Positions 37,090 through 48,729 of a DNA stretch of 64,000 nt are shown here, piece after piece. Numbering within the stretch: the first letter of the stretch is position 1; each line of letters opens with the position of its first letter. Source of the DNA: Chalara sp. BL73 (lineage: Eukaryota; Ascomycota; Leotiomycetes; Helotiales); NCBI GenBank assembly GCA_918026815.1, contig CAKJVC010000155.1, positions 372,001-436,000 on the forward strand, read 5' to 3'. Under the pieces are notes generated by a model, which had not been told where the DNA came from, ran no database searches, and saw only the letters and a program-made list of their open reading frames with translations. A program made the translations under genes and the position numbers.

Positions 37090-38486
37090 ATGTTAGATCA
37101 ACCCAAGTATCTACCTTTGCCTCTCCAAGACACTATATCAGAGTTCTACCTACCATCACATGATTTGACCTATCATGTCCTGGCCGCTGGAAACCCCAAG
37201 AAGCCGCTTGTGCTTTGTCTGCACGGCTTCCCTGAACTCGCTTTTTCCTGGCGAAAGATCATGCCAGCTATTGCTGCTGAGGGATACTATGTCGTGGCTT
37301 ATGACCAACGAGGTTATGGGTATACGACTGGGTGGGACGCACGTGGGTTCTCCGAGGTTGACATGAGCACTTTCTCTTTCACGAATCTTGTTAGGGATTC
37401 TGTTATCCTTGTGAATGCATTAGGCTACAGAGAAGTAGCCTGTGTTATCAGCCATGATTTTGGAGCAGTTGTTGGCTCGATGTGCGCAGTGATGCGGCCT
37501 GACATCTTCAAATCGTAAGTGCCGCAGACCCACTTCGAACTTGCCTCTCACCATGTTGCAGAGTCGTGATGATGGCTCATCCGTTCAAAGGAACACCGGT
37601 TTTGCCATTTGATACAATTGCAAATCCCAACCCGCCAGCAAAAGAATCAAGCGTACACAAAGAGTTAGCAGAGCTATCAGAGCCACGTAAACACTACAAA
37701 TGGTACTACTCCACAAAACATGCAGCACCTGAGATGGATAATCCCGAATCAGGTCTGCATGGCTTTTTGAGAGGATATTATCACTTGAAAAGCGCAGACT
37801 GGTCAGGAAACCATCCTGAATACCTGAAAGAATGGAGTGCAACAGAGCTTGCCAAGTTACCATACTACTATGTGATGCCTTTGCACAGCAGTATGCCGGA
37901 ATCTGTGGAGAAGCTAATAGTTAGTGAAGATCCATCTATAATTTCAGAAAAGAGTGAGAGGTGGCTTCCAGACTCTGAACTGAAGGTCTATGCTGATGCT
38001 TTCAAACACAACGGCTTCCAAGGGGGACTTAATTGGTAAGCCGTGCATTTTCTTGAGCAAGGTTTCTCTATTCGAACTGTCACATAAGCATATTGAGAGT
38101 ATATCGGGTGTATATTGGGAGCAATATTTCCAATTCAGGATGTTTTATAGGTAATTGGGGTAAAATTACCTGATATGGCAATGCTGACTCGAGAACTCCT
38201 TGACAGGTATTGCATTGCCACCGATCCAGCGAAACAGAAGGATTTGGAGCTTTTTGCTGGACGAAAAATTGATATTCCATCTTTATTCATTTCTGGGAAA
38301 CAGGACTGGGCAACATATCAAGAGCCTGGCGCAATTGAGAATATGGATAAGGTTTGCACAGACTTGAAAGGGCGCCATCTTGTGGACGGTGCTGGGCATT
38401 GGGTGCAACAAGAACAGCCAGAGAAAGTGATCGATTTGATCACGGATTTCTTGAAGCAGGCCAAAACCAACGCTATCTCGTATTAG
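37090..38486 (+). CDS. epoxide hydrolase-like alpha/beta hydrolase
   Basis: Three exons, 37090-37514, 37562-38035 and 38207-38486, give 392 residues. Residues 45-48 are the oxyanion motif HGFP. The nucleophile is D123 in SHDFGA, an Asp as in epoxide hydrolases and haloalkane dehalogenases rather than the Ser of esterases. The acid is D333 in SGKQDW and the base H364 in GAGHW. The cap region has several Tyr (KYYS/HYKWYY, PYYYVMP), as needed to hold the epoxide oxygen. Substrates of this fungal group are unknown; detoxification or secondary metabolism are both possible. Intron 1 is 47 nt. Intron 2 (171 nt, GTAAGC...ACAG) is long for this window, and the junction TGG-TAT gives NWYCIATDP, close to the family NWYR.A.DP pattern. 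Confidence 0.88.
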
Positions 38487-39162
38487 ATGTTGAAGATTTA
38501 AGATTCTAGACTCCCTGAAGACCGTCCTGATTATACATATTCCCTTCAGTGTTGCCCGATAGAAGAAAAGAGTTGAGTTGTGGTCACGTGATATATATCA
38601 AGAATTTAAACAAACCGAAACCTATAATTTGTCGAGTGTCTAGTCTTGTTATGGCATGCGAAGCGGCTATTTATGATTACAGCAAAATCACTTATTAATC
38701 ATACTTTGAAGGCAGTATCGTTACATGTTTCGGGGTTCTATATTTGTTTTGCGGATGTTGATTGGCTCGACAAGTCGCGCTTGGCATGGCTATGCCCATC
38801 CTCCATCCTGCTGGATTGACCTTTCAACCAAAACACCATACACTTAGAAGGCTTCGCCATAAACTCAGAATCCTATGCCTATTTATCAAACAGGCCACCG
38901 TCAGCTCGAAATCATGTATAACAGCCTTTCTCCTCCATTCCCCAGAGATGCCTCCAGAGTTCCGTGATCGAACACAAATTCAATCTCACCACAGGAAATA
39001 CTCTCAGTCAAGAATACCAACTTCCCCTATAATAGATTCATATCCTCGTTCTCCAATCCGGGAGAAGACACCCCATCGTAAAAACAACAATTTCCTACTT
39101 ACCCTCCACGTCTTCATCGCTCTCATCCTCCTCGACTGCATCGCCGAGCACCAGCAGAAAAG
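38487..39162. other. intergenic, promoter and leader of next gene
   Basis: Nothing coding supported. A longer frame (38762-39562) overlaps the next gene in another frame and lacks its codon bias. A C-rich leader lies at 39,090-39,160. Confidence 0.45.
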
Positions 39163-39732
39163 ATGTCAAGCTCTATACAATCAATCGTCGCAGCCCTCCC
39201 AACCTGCGTCCCGTCGATCCAAGAACCCAATTCTTGTGTCCCGGCCCCTGACCTCCTCCCTACCATCAACGTCCTCGGAGCCTCCATTCCCGTTGACTCC
39301 CAGTCTCGATCTAAGCTCAGCCGAGCTGCGGCTGCTCCTGAAGCAAACCTCTCAATTACCGGCCCCGTCCTCTCTGTCCCAGGATACGGCGACATCTACG
39401 GCCTCGACGAGCGCGGAGAGGTCGTCGTGGTCCGATCGAGCCGTCCCGGAGAATTGGAAGGCGGAGCTATTAAGGTTTTTCAGATGGATGCCGCTCGATA
39501 CGATGGAGGAGCTGCTCGAGGTGGTTATGGAGCTTATTTCGGAGGGAGCGGATGCGCTCTGAGTACGGGCAACGCTTCAACCCTTGTTTGTGGCAACGGA
39601 AGCCTAGAGACCAAAGTCGTGACTCGGCGGACAAGGACGACCACTGCGGAAAAGGCGAAGGAGACTGATGATCGCGTCGTCAATCTTGGCCTTTTCGTTG
39701 CGCTCTTAGGCGTTTTAAGCCTTGCTGTCTGA
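39163..39732 (+). CDS. small Ala/Gly-rich protein with C-terminal hydrophobic tail (possible GPI anchor)
   Basis: One exon, 189 residues. C-rich third positions set this frame apart from the alternatives. Residues 1-60 contain two Cys (LPTCVPS, NSCVPAP); then come SITGPVLSVPGYGDIYG, GAIKVFQMDAARYDGG, a Gly/Tyr patch and CALSTGNASTLVCGNGS with two more Cys and N-glycosylation sites. The tail is basic (KVVTRRTRTTT) and ends with VVNLGLFVALLGVLSLAV, a hydrophobic segment reaching the stop, as in GPI-anchored or tail-anchored proteins. No clear signal peptide is present at this ATG, so an upstream exon could exist. I do not recognise the family. Confidence 0.65.
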   Translation: MSSSIQSIVAALPTCVPSIQEPNSCVPAPDLLPTINVLGASIPVDSQSRSKLSRAAAAPEANLSITGPVLSVPGYGDIYGLDERGEVVVVRSSRPGELEGGAIKVFQMDAARYDGGAARGGYGAYFGGSGCALSTGNASTLVCGNGSLETKVVTRRTRTTTAEKAKETDDRVVNLGLFVALLGVLSLAV

Positions 39733-40379
39733 CTACTTGGTCTTCTTTGAGATGCTTGGGTTAAAAGAAACTGGTGGTGGGATCGTGAGAGGGCAAAGGC
39801 GTTTTCTTTCTTCATTTTGGAGGAAGGGTTTGTATATATTTCTAAACTTTGAATATGGCGTTTGGGTTGGTTAAAAAGTCTACGGACGCGGCGTTTGGGT
39901 TAAGTGTCGGAGGACATGGCGTTGAGTTGTCACAAGGCATAGGTAGCCAAATTTTCAGGACATGTCGAGTTTTAAGAATGAACAGAATCAAGTTCAAATC
40001 AGGTTCAAGATCTTATCGGCTATTGTGTGCTCGGGATATCGTATGGCTGAGTTGCACGGGATAGAGTGAAAAATACGATCGCAATGTGAAGAAACGCATT
40101 GCGATTTCGATCCGATTCTTCAAGCATTCGTTTGAGTTACATATTTGAGCATAATATATCAAATGCTTCCACAACAAGCTAGTTGCTGAACATGGTCTCG
40201 AGATTGCTGATAAAAGGTGACTATTGACAGAGAAATTGAGGAAAGTCCAACGGGGAGATTGAGAAGGAGATAATCGAGACAGGGATGTAACTGCAGAGAG
40301 CTCAAAAGTAGATCTTACAAGGCTAGTAGAAGCAGCCACAGAGGCAGCCTGTCCTTCCCTTGACGCAAGGGAGCCATCC

Positions 40380-42793
40380 TCAACTATCGAGTATCTTCTC
40401 ACCTGCTTTCAGATTTGCGATTTCCTCGACGAGCCTAGATCTACGCCAAGCAGCATCGTCGCCTTCCCCGGCGATTTGGGCAAGCTCCGAAGTAGACAAG
40501 TTACCTACAAACTGCGGCGAAAACAGCCAAAGCGGACCGCTTCTGCTGCTGACCAGGAAGTGATCCACGGCTTGAAGGCATACGGCATCCACGAACCTCT
40601 TGCGCGCCACCTTGTAGTACGCCTCCAGGGTGTCGTGCAGATCCTGCACCGCGTGGTCCTCGTTGCTCGCGAACGCCGCGATGGTATCTTTCAGACGCAG
40701 CAGCGTCTCCTTCTGCGCGTCCGACGTTGTCCACGACTGGAAGCTCACCAGCTGCCGCCTGATGCGATCCTCCCGCGCCTTGCGCAGGTTGTCCGCGAAG
40801 TAGTGGTTCATCGTCATGAGGTTCCCGTTCTGCTCGGCGTTGACCAGGAAGGAGACCTGCTTCAGGGCTTCCCCATACGATGGCAGTAGAAGCTGGGCTA
40901 GCCTGGCCCATAGCCGCTCCGAGAGCGTCCTGTCTTTGCAGCAGTAGCGAAGCGCTTTGTAGTTGAACTGGTGGATCTTCTGAATCACTTCCTTGACGTG
41001 GCTGTTTGCGTAGTACTCCCACCTTCGGGACTGTTCGGAGAACAAGGACGGAAGGAGAGATGGGTTTAGGGTCCCGATCTCAAACCCCTTCGACCGGTCG
41101 TACTTGTTCGTTATCCATTGCATTATATCTGTTTGCGCTTTCTCTGGCTTGATTGGTGACTGCAACAGGAGAGACTTCAGCTCTGGATATTCCTGAGGAG
41201 GCTCAGAATCAGAGAAATCAGAAGAAGTTGGGGATGATTCAGAGTTGCGTGGAGAGGAAGAGCCTGTTTCTAGCTCAGGTTCATTACTAGTAACAGCTTT
41301 GCCGGAATCGCGATGGAATGATCGGGTGAATCCTTCAAGTCTGATCGTCTCTGAGAATTCCTTATTCATCTCCATCACATTTGTCGCCAGTCGAAAGTCG
41401 TCATCATCCTCGAAACACTGGTCCCGTCCATAATAAGCATCAATAGCCTTGGCGGCAATCCCTCGAAACTCAGAGGCAATTCTAATCAAGTGATTTCTCT
41501 GGTCACTCGATGTCTCTCGTGTAGGGCCTAAACCATCCAATTCTCCTTCTAGCTCCTGAATCTTGTCCCGCACATCCACAGCTACGGCTTGGAAATTTTG
41601 TCGTGTGACTTCAACAAGGAGTTTGTTCAGACGAGCTTTCAGCGCCCCGATACCAGCTCGCTTCTCCGGGACTGCGCTCCAAGGTTGAGTCTTGAAGAAA
41701 GCGGCTTCCCGCAAATTTCGCTCGTTATGCGTCATTCCTAATTCACTCTGGCTCCTGTTGCAAACGATGGTGTAGCCGAGCTCGAAACGGCCTCCGCCTG
41801 TCTGATTAGTTACAAGTTCCAATATCTTCACAAGGTTACTATTGCTCTTTCAAATGATTAGGAAAGAGTTAACCTTGTCTTCTGCACCTCGATCTACCAA
41901 GTCAGGTTTGGTGAGGACACCCAGTGTCCGCTGACCATTAGGATCTGCATCTCCCGCCATCTGGATAATTTCTTGAGTGGCAATATCCACATTCGCGGGC
42001 ACAACGGCTCTATAAGAGAGTTAGAATTATTCGACAAGAAAATGCTTACACCAACAGGATGATGATCCGCTGGTTGCTGAGATATTTCGCAACCATGCTT
42101 CGAACAAGCGTCATATCCTCTTTCGTAGTCTGACCCGGCGTAGGCTCTAAGAGGCACTATTTAGTAGAAACACATTATGATTGGGGGTGATCAACTTCTA
42201 AATAGTCCAGGAAGATCTACAACACTGAAATTCTCGTAGTCCGGACCGTAGATTTCGAACTTCAGTATATTGTCTGAAAAGGATTCCATCTCAAGTTCCC
42301 GTTTTGTCCCGGCCAGCGAAAGCCCCATACATTTCGACGCCTATCATGCCAAAATTAACGCATGGTAACAATTTATACGGAGCAGATTGCGTTTACCAAT
42401 GCCAAAAGATCTAAGAAAGACTTTTCATCCAGACTTGTGAGCTGCTTCTTGCCAAATTTCGCTATAGCATCTACAGTGGACTTTGCTTGGCCATGGGCCG
42501 CCATTATGCTAACCTCTATCGTTGCCGTTTTTGAGCGTTTAAATACAATCTGCGTCGGAAACCTGGTGCAAAGGCCGGAATCTCTAGGAAATGGAAGTTC
42601 TGTAATGCCTTCAAGGACGGAACTTTTACCACTTGACTGATCACCGACGACGACAAGCTTCATACCATCAGCAAGCAAGATTTTTGAGGAGTAGATATCG
42701 TTGACGCACCTGTGGAAGTGACACATATTGGTCAAGACGCAGAGCGTACAAGTCGTCAATTTTTTGCAGCCGAGATCGGTCTTCAGCGAGCAT
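40380..42793 (-). CDS. dynamin-family large GTPase (copy A, intact)
   Basis: Six exons: 42793-42710, 42657-42397, 42340-42196, 42146-42050, 42009-41874 and 41825-40380, giving 722 residues. G1 is GDQSSGKS (33-40), G3 DLPG (157-160) and G4 TKPD (229-232). Residues about 245-600 are the stalk, and the C-terminal ~110 residues form a GED-like region ([47 protein letters not shown]). No PH or Pro-rich domain is present, so the layout resembles Vps1/Dnm1 or Mx proteins, but the sequence is divergent from housekeeping dynamins. Two donors start GTT (GTTGAT, GTTAAC). The GED/stalk part (about 40,540-40,960) has much higher GC3 than the rest. It is transcribed divergently from the 232-aa gene and could remodel membranes or act in defence; the role is inferred. 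Confidence 0.9.
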
Positions 42794-43068
42794 GATGAAC
42801 AGCCTGTAAGAAATGGTAAGGAAACCCCGCGGATGTCACAGGCCTTCTTAACCGTTCTAATATTATATCTGAACCACATTCCAATCAGCTTCCAACCAAT
42901 ATATCTCAACATTCCAATGACCATCCTAATTACGCACTCAAATGTTCTAATGACAACACTCTACCGCTATACATATAGATTCCTAGTATTGCCACTCGTT
43001 TTTATTCCGCGGCAACTTATAATGAAATAGGATCCATCAAAAACCCACATCAGTCTTCTTAACCCACG
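42794..43068. promoter_or_regulatory. bidirectional promoter region, copy A
   Basis: 275 bases between the start codons of the divergent dynamin and 232-aa genes. It is AT-rich, with atatata-like stretches near 42,900 and 42,975. Co-regulation of the pair is likely from the spacing alone; no specific binding site is identified. Confidence 0.5.
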
Positions 43069-43829
43069 ATGGCTGCAAAGATTGCTTCGAAAGATGCACC
43101 AATGACCCTTGGGCGTCGGCAGATTTTAGAGCAAATTCGTATTCCATTCCATGTTCCACCACTAGAGATGATCTTCTCCCCATCCGTATTAGAAGTCCTC
43201 GACAAACAGGTAAGGTTATCACAAACTATAGTAGAATGCTTAAAAGGATGAAATTTTGATCATGTTCTCAGCGCCTTCATACATTCGTAGACAGTCTTTT
43301 GTCGAAACTTAGTCATGAATATCCAACGCATGACACGCCGAATCCTGGTTTTTGGAAATTGTCGATAAACGGCACCGAGGAGGACTTGGAAAACTGGGAT
43401 CCAGACAAGTTAAATCCTGATATGCCTATCCTCATTGTGTCTAATATCGAAAAAAATCTCGAACCAATCACTACTACGCCCTCCACTCGAATTGGAAGTT
43501 CGCAGGCATTGATGCATGAGATGAGATCATTTAAGTTACACTCTGGCGGTGTCTTTGAACTTCAGGGCAGCTCACATTTGCTGCTTGTTTTGCGTTGCCA
43601 GACAAAGGTCAGGATATCAAATAGGAAAAGAGGGATTCAGGAAACAGCCCACACAATCTTAGTTCCAGCGGATTATACAGCCGCTCAAGTGTTCAAACTA
43701 GTCCGCGCAAGCTCTGTCAATGGGGGGGTATTTGAAGACCCAAATCCAAACGACCTGCAAGCGGAAAATCGGTCAGTGAGTGAGCTTGGTTGGAAACATG
43801 GCACTATACTGAGACTAGAATTATGGTGA
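43069..43829 (+). CDS. unrecognised 232-aa protein divergently paired with dynamin (copy A, intact)
   Basis: Two exons, 43069-43209 and 43272-43829 (62-nt intron, GTAAGG...CTCAG), give 232 residues. No signal peptide or membrane span. The N-terminal 80 residues are helical (IRIPFHVPPLEMIF, HTFVDSLLSKLSHE), and a middle part has INGTEEDLENWDP and PILIVSNIEKN. The C-terminal ~90 residues read as alternating strands ending SVSELGWKHGTILRLELW, which resembles the end of a ubiquitin-like beta-grasp fold, but this is only an impression. I do not recognise a family. The shared promoter with the dynamin gene and its presence in both cassettes suggest a linked role. Confidence 0.75.
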
Positions 43830-45951
43830 ATTGATGCTAAGGCTTAAAGAGTGTGACTGTATATCTGTCAAGGACAACAGCGAGATGTATAGCACTTTCT
43901 TATTTATCGAGCAGCTGCCTACAAAGCACAAAAATCAACTAAATGCAGAATATAAGCTTAAGGGGCTAGAGCAGTATTGGTGTACAATGAAGGGGACCGA
44001 TTTTCAAGATGCGAATGTGCAAGTATAAAGCTGCTCTCGAATTCTACTACAGTAACAGCATGGCCCTTTATCACTTCTCGGTGCCCTCTAACTAACACTA
44101 GCTGAGATTGCAATGTGATAACACTCCAATGGTGTTTTAAAGGGGCAACTTACCATCAAGCTATAATATTATGAAAAAGAAACTTCTAACTAGAATTACT
44201 CTGATGTTTCTCCGCCTTGCGGCTTCTTCAAGTCTGAGGAGACACATGGCTAGCTCGGGATAAAAGCCTAGTGCTTAGATAACGCTAGAAACCAGTGTTC
44301 TCAACAGTGTCATATCGACCCTTAAATTCTTATACTTTACACCGCATAAAATAATATTGTTACTTCGTATACGTACGCCGACTAACATTAGCAATCTTAT
44401 ATCACTATTGAAGTGAAAAACCTTGATTCATTTAAAGAGAAGACAACGAGTGTTATATACACATTTTAGGCTGAGACTAAACCTATTCCGTGCATAGATC
44501 ACATGAGAGGTCACGTGACAGAATGGTCCTTAACAATCGCGCTGTACCGTACTATCACTATACACCGTGCTCGGCTATATAATCTTTGTTAAATGCCATT
44601 TTGTTAAGCATTAAAAGTTTCAGTCCTTGATTACTTAATAACTATTACGTATTGACTAGAATGGTAGTCAAACACAACTTTTGGTCTCTTCGTCCCAAGG
44701 TCGATAGTAAGCTGGCCGCTTCTACTCTGGCACTAATTACCCTCGGCTCACCCAGCTCACCTTCGCTCCCTGAGCAGCCTGAACAGTCTGCAAGCGGTTC
44801 CTGAGAAGTACCCACTTCATTAATGAGTCCAGATATTAGCCTAGGGCCTCATTATATCATATTCTTCAAATTTTAAGGATTTTTCCTGGGAGTCCAAACG
44901 GGCTCCCAAGGGTCCCTGAACAGGGTGCTGATAAAATTAGACCTATGTTATCTTATAGGCCATTATAAATGTCCCATTTAAGGATCTCTCTCCTTTCGAT
45001 GGGCTACTTCACGGCCCGGCTACTGTATAGTACTAGCGAGTAAGTTTCAGTGAGATCATTCCATACATACCGGATAGCGGTTACCTTGGGGAGGTGATAA
45101 TTGGTCAACAGCGATTTTTCTTGATATTCAGAGTGGTCTTGATAAGCCGAGATGCCAGCCCATCTAAACTTTTATAGCCGGCTCTAATAATCAGATACTG
45201 CAGGTGAAAATGTCACCAAAGAGATGAGGCCATAAATTCCAAGGTAGTTGCTCTGGTATAATGGAGTTGAGCGAGTCGCAAAGAAAGGTGGCGATATCCG
45301 GGGAAAGGAGATCAAGAGATAGAAAGTTTGCTAATGCTAAAGTGGGGATAGAGGCGAGTTTCTTCTGGAATCGGCATGGCAAAACCTGGGTACACTCGTA
45401 TTTACTGCGGATGGATGCGACGAACGATCTATTCTGGGAGCGACTAATAGAGGACGCAATGGGCATATCGAAAGCAAATGGTTACTGGATGTGATTGGCA
45501 AGGCGAAGAAAGGTACACAGCATCAAAACATTTGCTTGGGAGCATGCTTGTTTCAGGGTGCAATGGGAACAATAGTACGGATCCAGGATATCGGAGGCAG
45601 GGAGAAATAAAATACTCCGTACTTCTCAATCACCCTCCGTAACCTACCTCAACTCTCTCAGCGCCTGCGTATCTGCTCTCAAGTCCCAAAATTTAGAAAT
45701 TGCTAAATTTCAGCGCTTTTGGTGTTCTTGGGTTTTGCACAAAAGAGACGGATTTCAATGCCGCCTTCGTACTTCAGTCCTTCACTTCAGGAGTACAACA
45801 CCTCTTCGTGCTATATTTTACGCGGACAAGGGATCGTTTTCAGAATAAGCTCAGCCTCAGCAAACTTGATCGGAGGGGACAACATCACCAGCCTCCTCTC
45901 CACCTCATCAACTTCAAGCCTCTTAACTTTTGCTGCAGTATAGCATGAATA
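43830..45951. other. gene-free spacer inside unit A
   Basis: About 2.1 kb between the 232-aa gene and the NLR. Small frames (65 codons at 43831, 47 codons at 44661-44804, 77 codons at 45261) cannot be supported. A short inverted repeat (tgggag...ctccca) lies at about 44,890-44,910. The last ~300 bases before 45952 are the NLR leader. Confidence 0.5.
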
Positions 45952-48729
45952 ATGGCCGAAATCGGTCTTGTAGCCTCAATCGTTGCTGTGATTCAGATCA
46001 CCACAAGTGTTGCCAAGCAGGCGCACAAATACGGTCAATCATTCAAGAATGCAACACAAGACATGGCGAAGATTTTAGACCAACTGAAAGATGTTGAAAC
46101 TATTTTAGTAAAGCTCAAGGACTTAACCGATCGAGAAACAAAGTCGGGGAAGCCTTTAGACTTGTGGCCGACATTGCTCTCCCTCAACAGCCCCAATGGA
46201 GCGCTGGAACAATGCAGACTCGCCATGACGGCTCTCGGCGCTGAGCTAACACCTGCAGAAGGGATTGCAAAATTTAGGCAACGTATATGTTGGCCTTTAA
46301 CTAAGAAAAAGGTTGAGCAAAGCCTCGAGAAGATCGGTACATTGAAGAATGTTTTCCTCGAGCTTCTAAGTGTGGAGCACATGTAAAATATACCGCAAAC
46401 AAGTCCAAATCCTACGACTAATGTTGCATCAGGGGACAGACTCTCAAAACTGCCCATACAATTTCTCAAATATCAAAGGCTCAAAGTGGTAACGGAAAAT
46501 TAACCTGATTAGCATCAAAAAGGTAACAAATGATCAGATAGAAAAAGAAACGAGATTATACGATGGCTGTCTCAGAACACAGACCCCGAAGCCAATCACA
46601 ACGAGTCAAGGAAGAAACATGAAGACAACACTGGCAAATGGTTCACAGATGGCGAGGAATATTTCAGATGGAAGGAAGAGCCAAATGCATTCCTGTGGTT
46701 ATATGGCTTGCCGGGATGTGGCAAAACCGTTCTCTGGTGATTCCTTGACCCACGTCTCGTTCGAGTGTCTACTGAACGGGAAGCAGTTCCGAAATCATTG
46801 AACAGACTCAGCAGCATTGCGCAGATCAGCCAACAGATCGAGTGCTTGTTTACTTCTACTTCTCATTCCAGGATACGGAGAAGCAGAAGGCTGTACACCT
46901 CCTGCGCTCTATTCTTTCCCAACTGGTCCGTCAAGTAGAATGTATTCCAGATCCCGTGGTTATTCTATATGACAACTATCTACATAGCCAGCCACCGACC
47001 GACCGACTGCTCTCTGCTATAAAGTGTATGACAAATGGTTATAAAAACATTTTTCTCATTATTGACGCCCTGGATGAGTGCCCAAACCAGAATGCAGAAA
47101 GAAGCGATCTTTGTAACGTTTTGAGAGAGATTAAAGACTGGGCCGCAAGTAATTTGCATGTCTTGGTCACGAGTCGGAGAGAAGTTGGCCTTGTCGAGTC
47201 TCTTGACCCCCTATGTACAATCGGTCCAATCTCTATCCAAGGACCAAAGGTTCAATCCGATATTCGGAGATTCATCCGCTCTGAGCTGTCGAAAAATAAG
47301 AGATTATCGACGTGGCCGGCAGACATTCGAAATGAAATCGAGCTCACTTTGGTTCAAGGAGCTAACGGAATGTAAGATGTTCTATCTGTATGCCTCTTAG
47401 CACTGGTGAATTCTGACTATCCTAGGTTCCGCTGGGTTGACTTGCAACTGGAGTCTTTAAAGAAGTGTCTTACTCACACGGATATCAGGAAGGCTTTGGC
47501 GTCTCTTCCGAAAACGCTATCCAAAAGTTATGAGCGCATTCTCTTGGCTATTGATGAAGAACATCGACAAAAAGTTTTCATTGCTCTCCAGTGGATCAGT
47601 CACTGCTGCAGGCCCATAACGATCGAAGAGCTTGCCGAGGCTGTGATTATTGACCCAACGGCCACCCCACCATTCAACCCTTATGGTCGCATTCCAGACC
47701 CACACTGGCTTCTCGAACTATTGTCGGGATTTGTTGTCATCTCAAAAAAGCGCCGGCACTTGGACTGGGATATTATGGGATGGATCGTACCTAAGTATAT
47801 CCAGGTCGTTGAGATAGCCCATTTGTCCGTGAAAGAATACTTGAACTCTAACGAAATACTTTCTGGACCGGCCCGCACATTTCACGTCCTGGAGAGAATT
47901 GCCATTGAAGATATTATACAGAGGTCGCTTCTCTATCTAAACAGCTATTCCGTTTCCAATAGAAAGTCAGCGTCTCTTCAAGATCTCGATGAGTTTCCTT
48001 TGCTTCTATATGTAAGCCACTTTTGGCACGAGCACGTCCTCACGATCGAAGATATACTCTCAGCTCAAACCAAGAATCTAGTTTATGATTTCTTAAATTC
48101 AGAGACATCGTTATTATCTTGGATTAAGGTTTATCAGGCTGATAACAGCTTAGCGCCTTTCTCGGGGATGACTACGAGATCGGGCCTCCTCTATACTACC
48201 TTGCATTCTGGGAGCTTATTATCTTGTTAGAGACACCATTGAGAGAGGCGCTGATATTAATGCCCGGGGTGGAACATATAGCACAGCGCTTCAAGCTGCT
48301 GCATTTAATGGGAAAACAAACATTTTGAAGCTTCTGCTTGGAGCGGGGGCTGAGATTAATGCGCGAGGAGGAGATTATGGTACTGCTCTTCAAGCGGCTG
48401 CTTCGAATGGCAGTACAAGGGATGTAAGGCTTCTCCTCGAGGCTGGGGCTGATATTAATGCACAAGGTGGAGAGTATGGCACCGCACTTCATGCGGCTGC
48501 GTGGTTGGGAGACGCGGAACTGGTAAAAATACTCATCGAAGCTGGAGCAGATGTCAATGCCAAAGTTGCGCCTTACGGAACGGCGATTGAGGCTGCTTTC
48601 AACTGTGATGCAGATGAGCATATCGCTGTTATAGAACTCTTACTGGCGGCTGGCGCGGATACCAACCGACTGGATGACGAGGAAATCAGGATGATCGGAG
48701 AGATGGGCAGTAGTCAGCTACAGGTCTAG
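45952..48729 (+). pseudogene. NLR gene, HeLo-like/NACHT/ankyrin (copy A, frameshifted before ankyrin repeats)
   Basis: Exons 45952-46382, 46542-46736, 46784-47371 and 47426-48729. Exon 1 is the fungal STAND N-terminal (HeLo-like) domain, starting MAEIGLVASIVAVIQIT. Exon 2 ends in the P-loop (GLPGCGKT). Exon 3 holds Walker B (FLIIDALDEC) and the TSRRE sensor. Exon 4 holds the winged-helix part and about five ankyrin repeats (type GGxYGTALQAAA). Two G runs are each one base shorter than in copy B (48164-48167 and 48210-48212), so the frame shifts at about codon 250 of exon 4 and stops at 48230, before the ankyrins. The unbroken parental form would have about 839 residues. By family, such NLRs trigger regulated cell death on recognising a non-self or modified-self cue. 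The breaks may be sequencing errors. Confidence 0.85.

Noticed and set aside
38762..39562. 266-codon frame upstream of and overlapping the hydrophobic-tail protein
   Set aside because: The alternative frame from 39163 has much better codon bias and a sensible C-terminus; this one is Ser/Pro-rich shadow plus leader.
46736..46740. TGA immediately after the NLR P-loop taken as a nonsense mutation
   Set aside because: It is present in both copies and is removed by a 47-nt intron that restores the family sequence.
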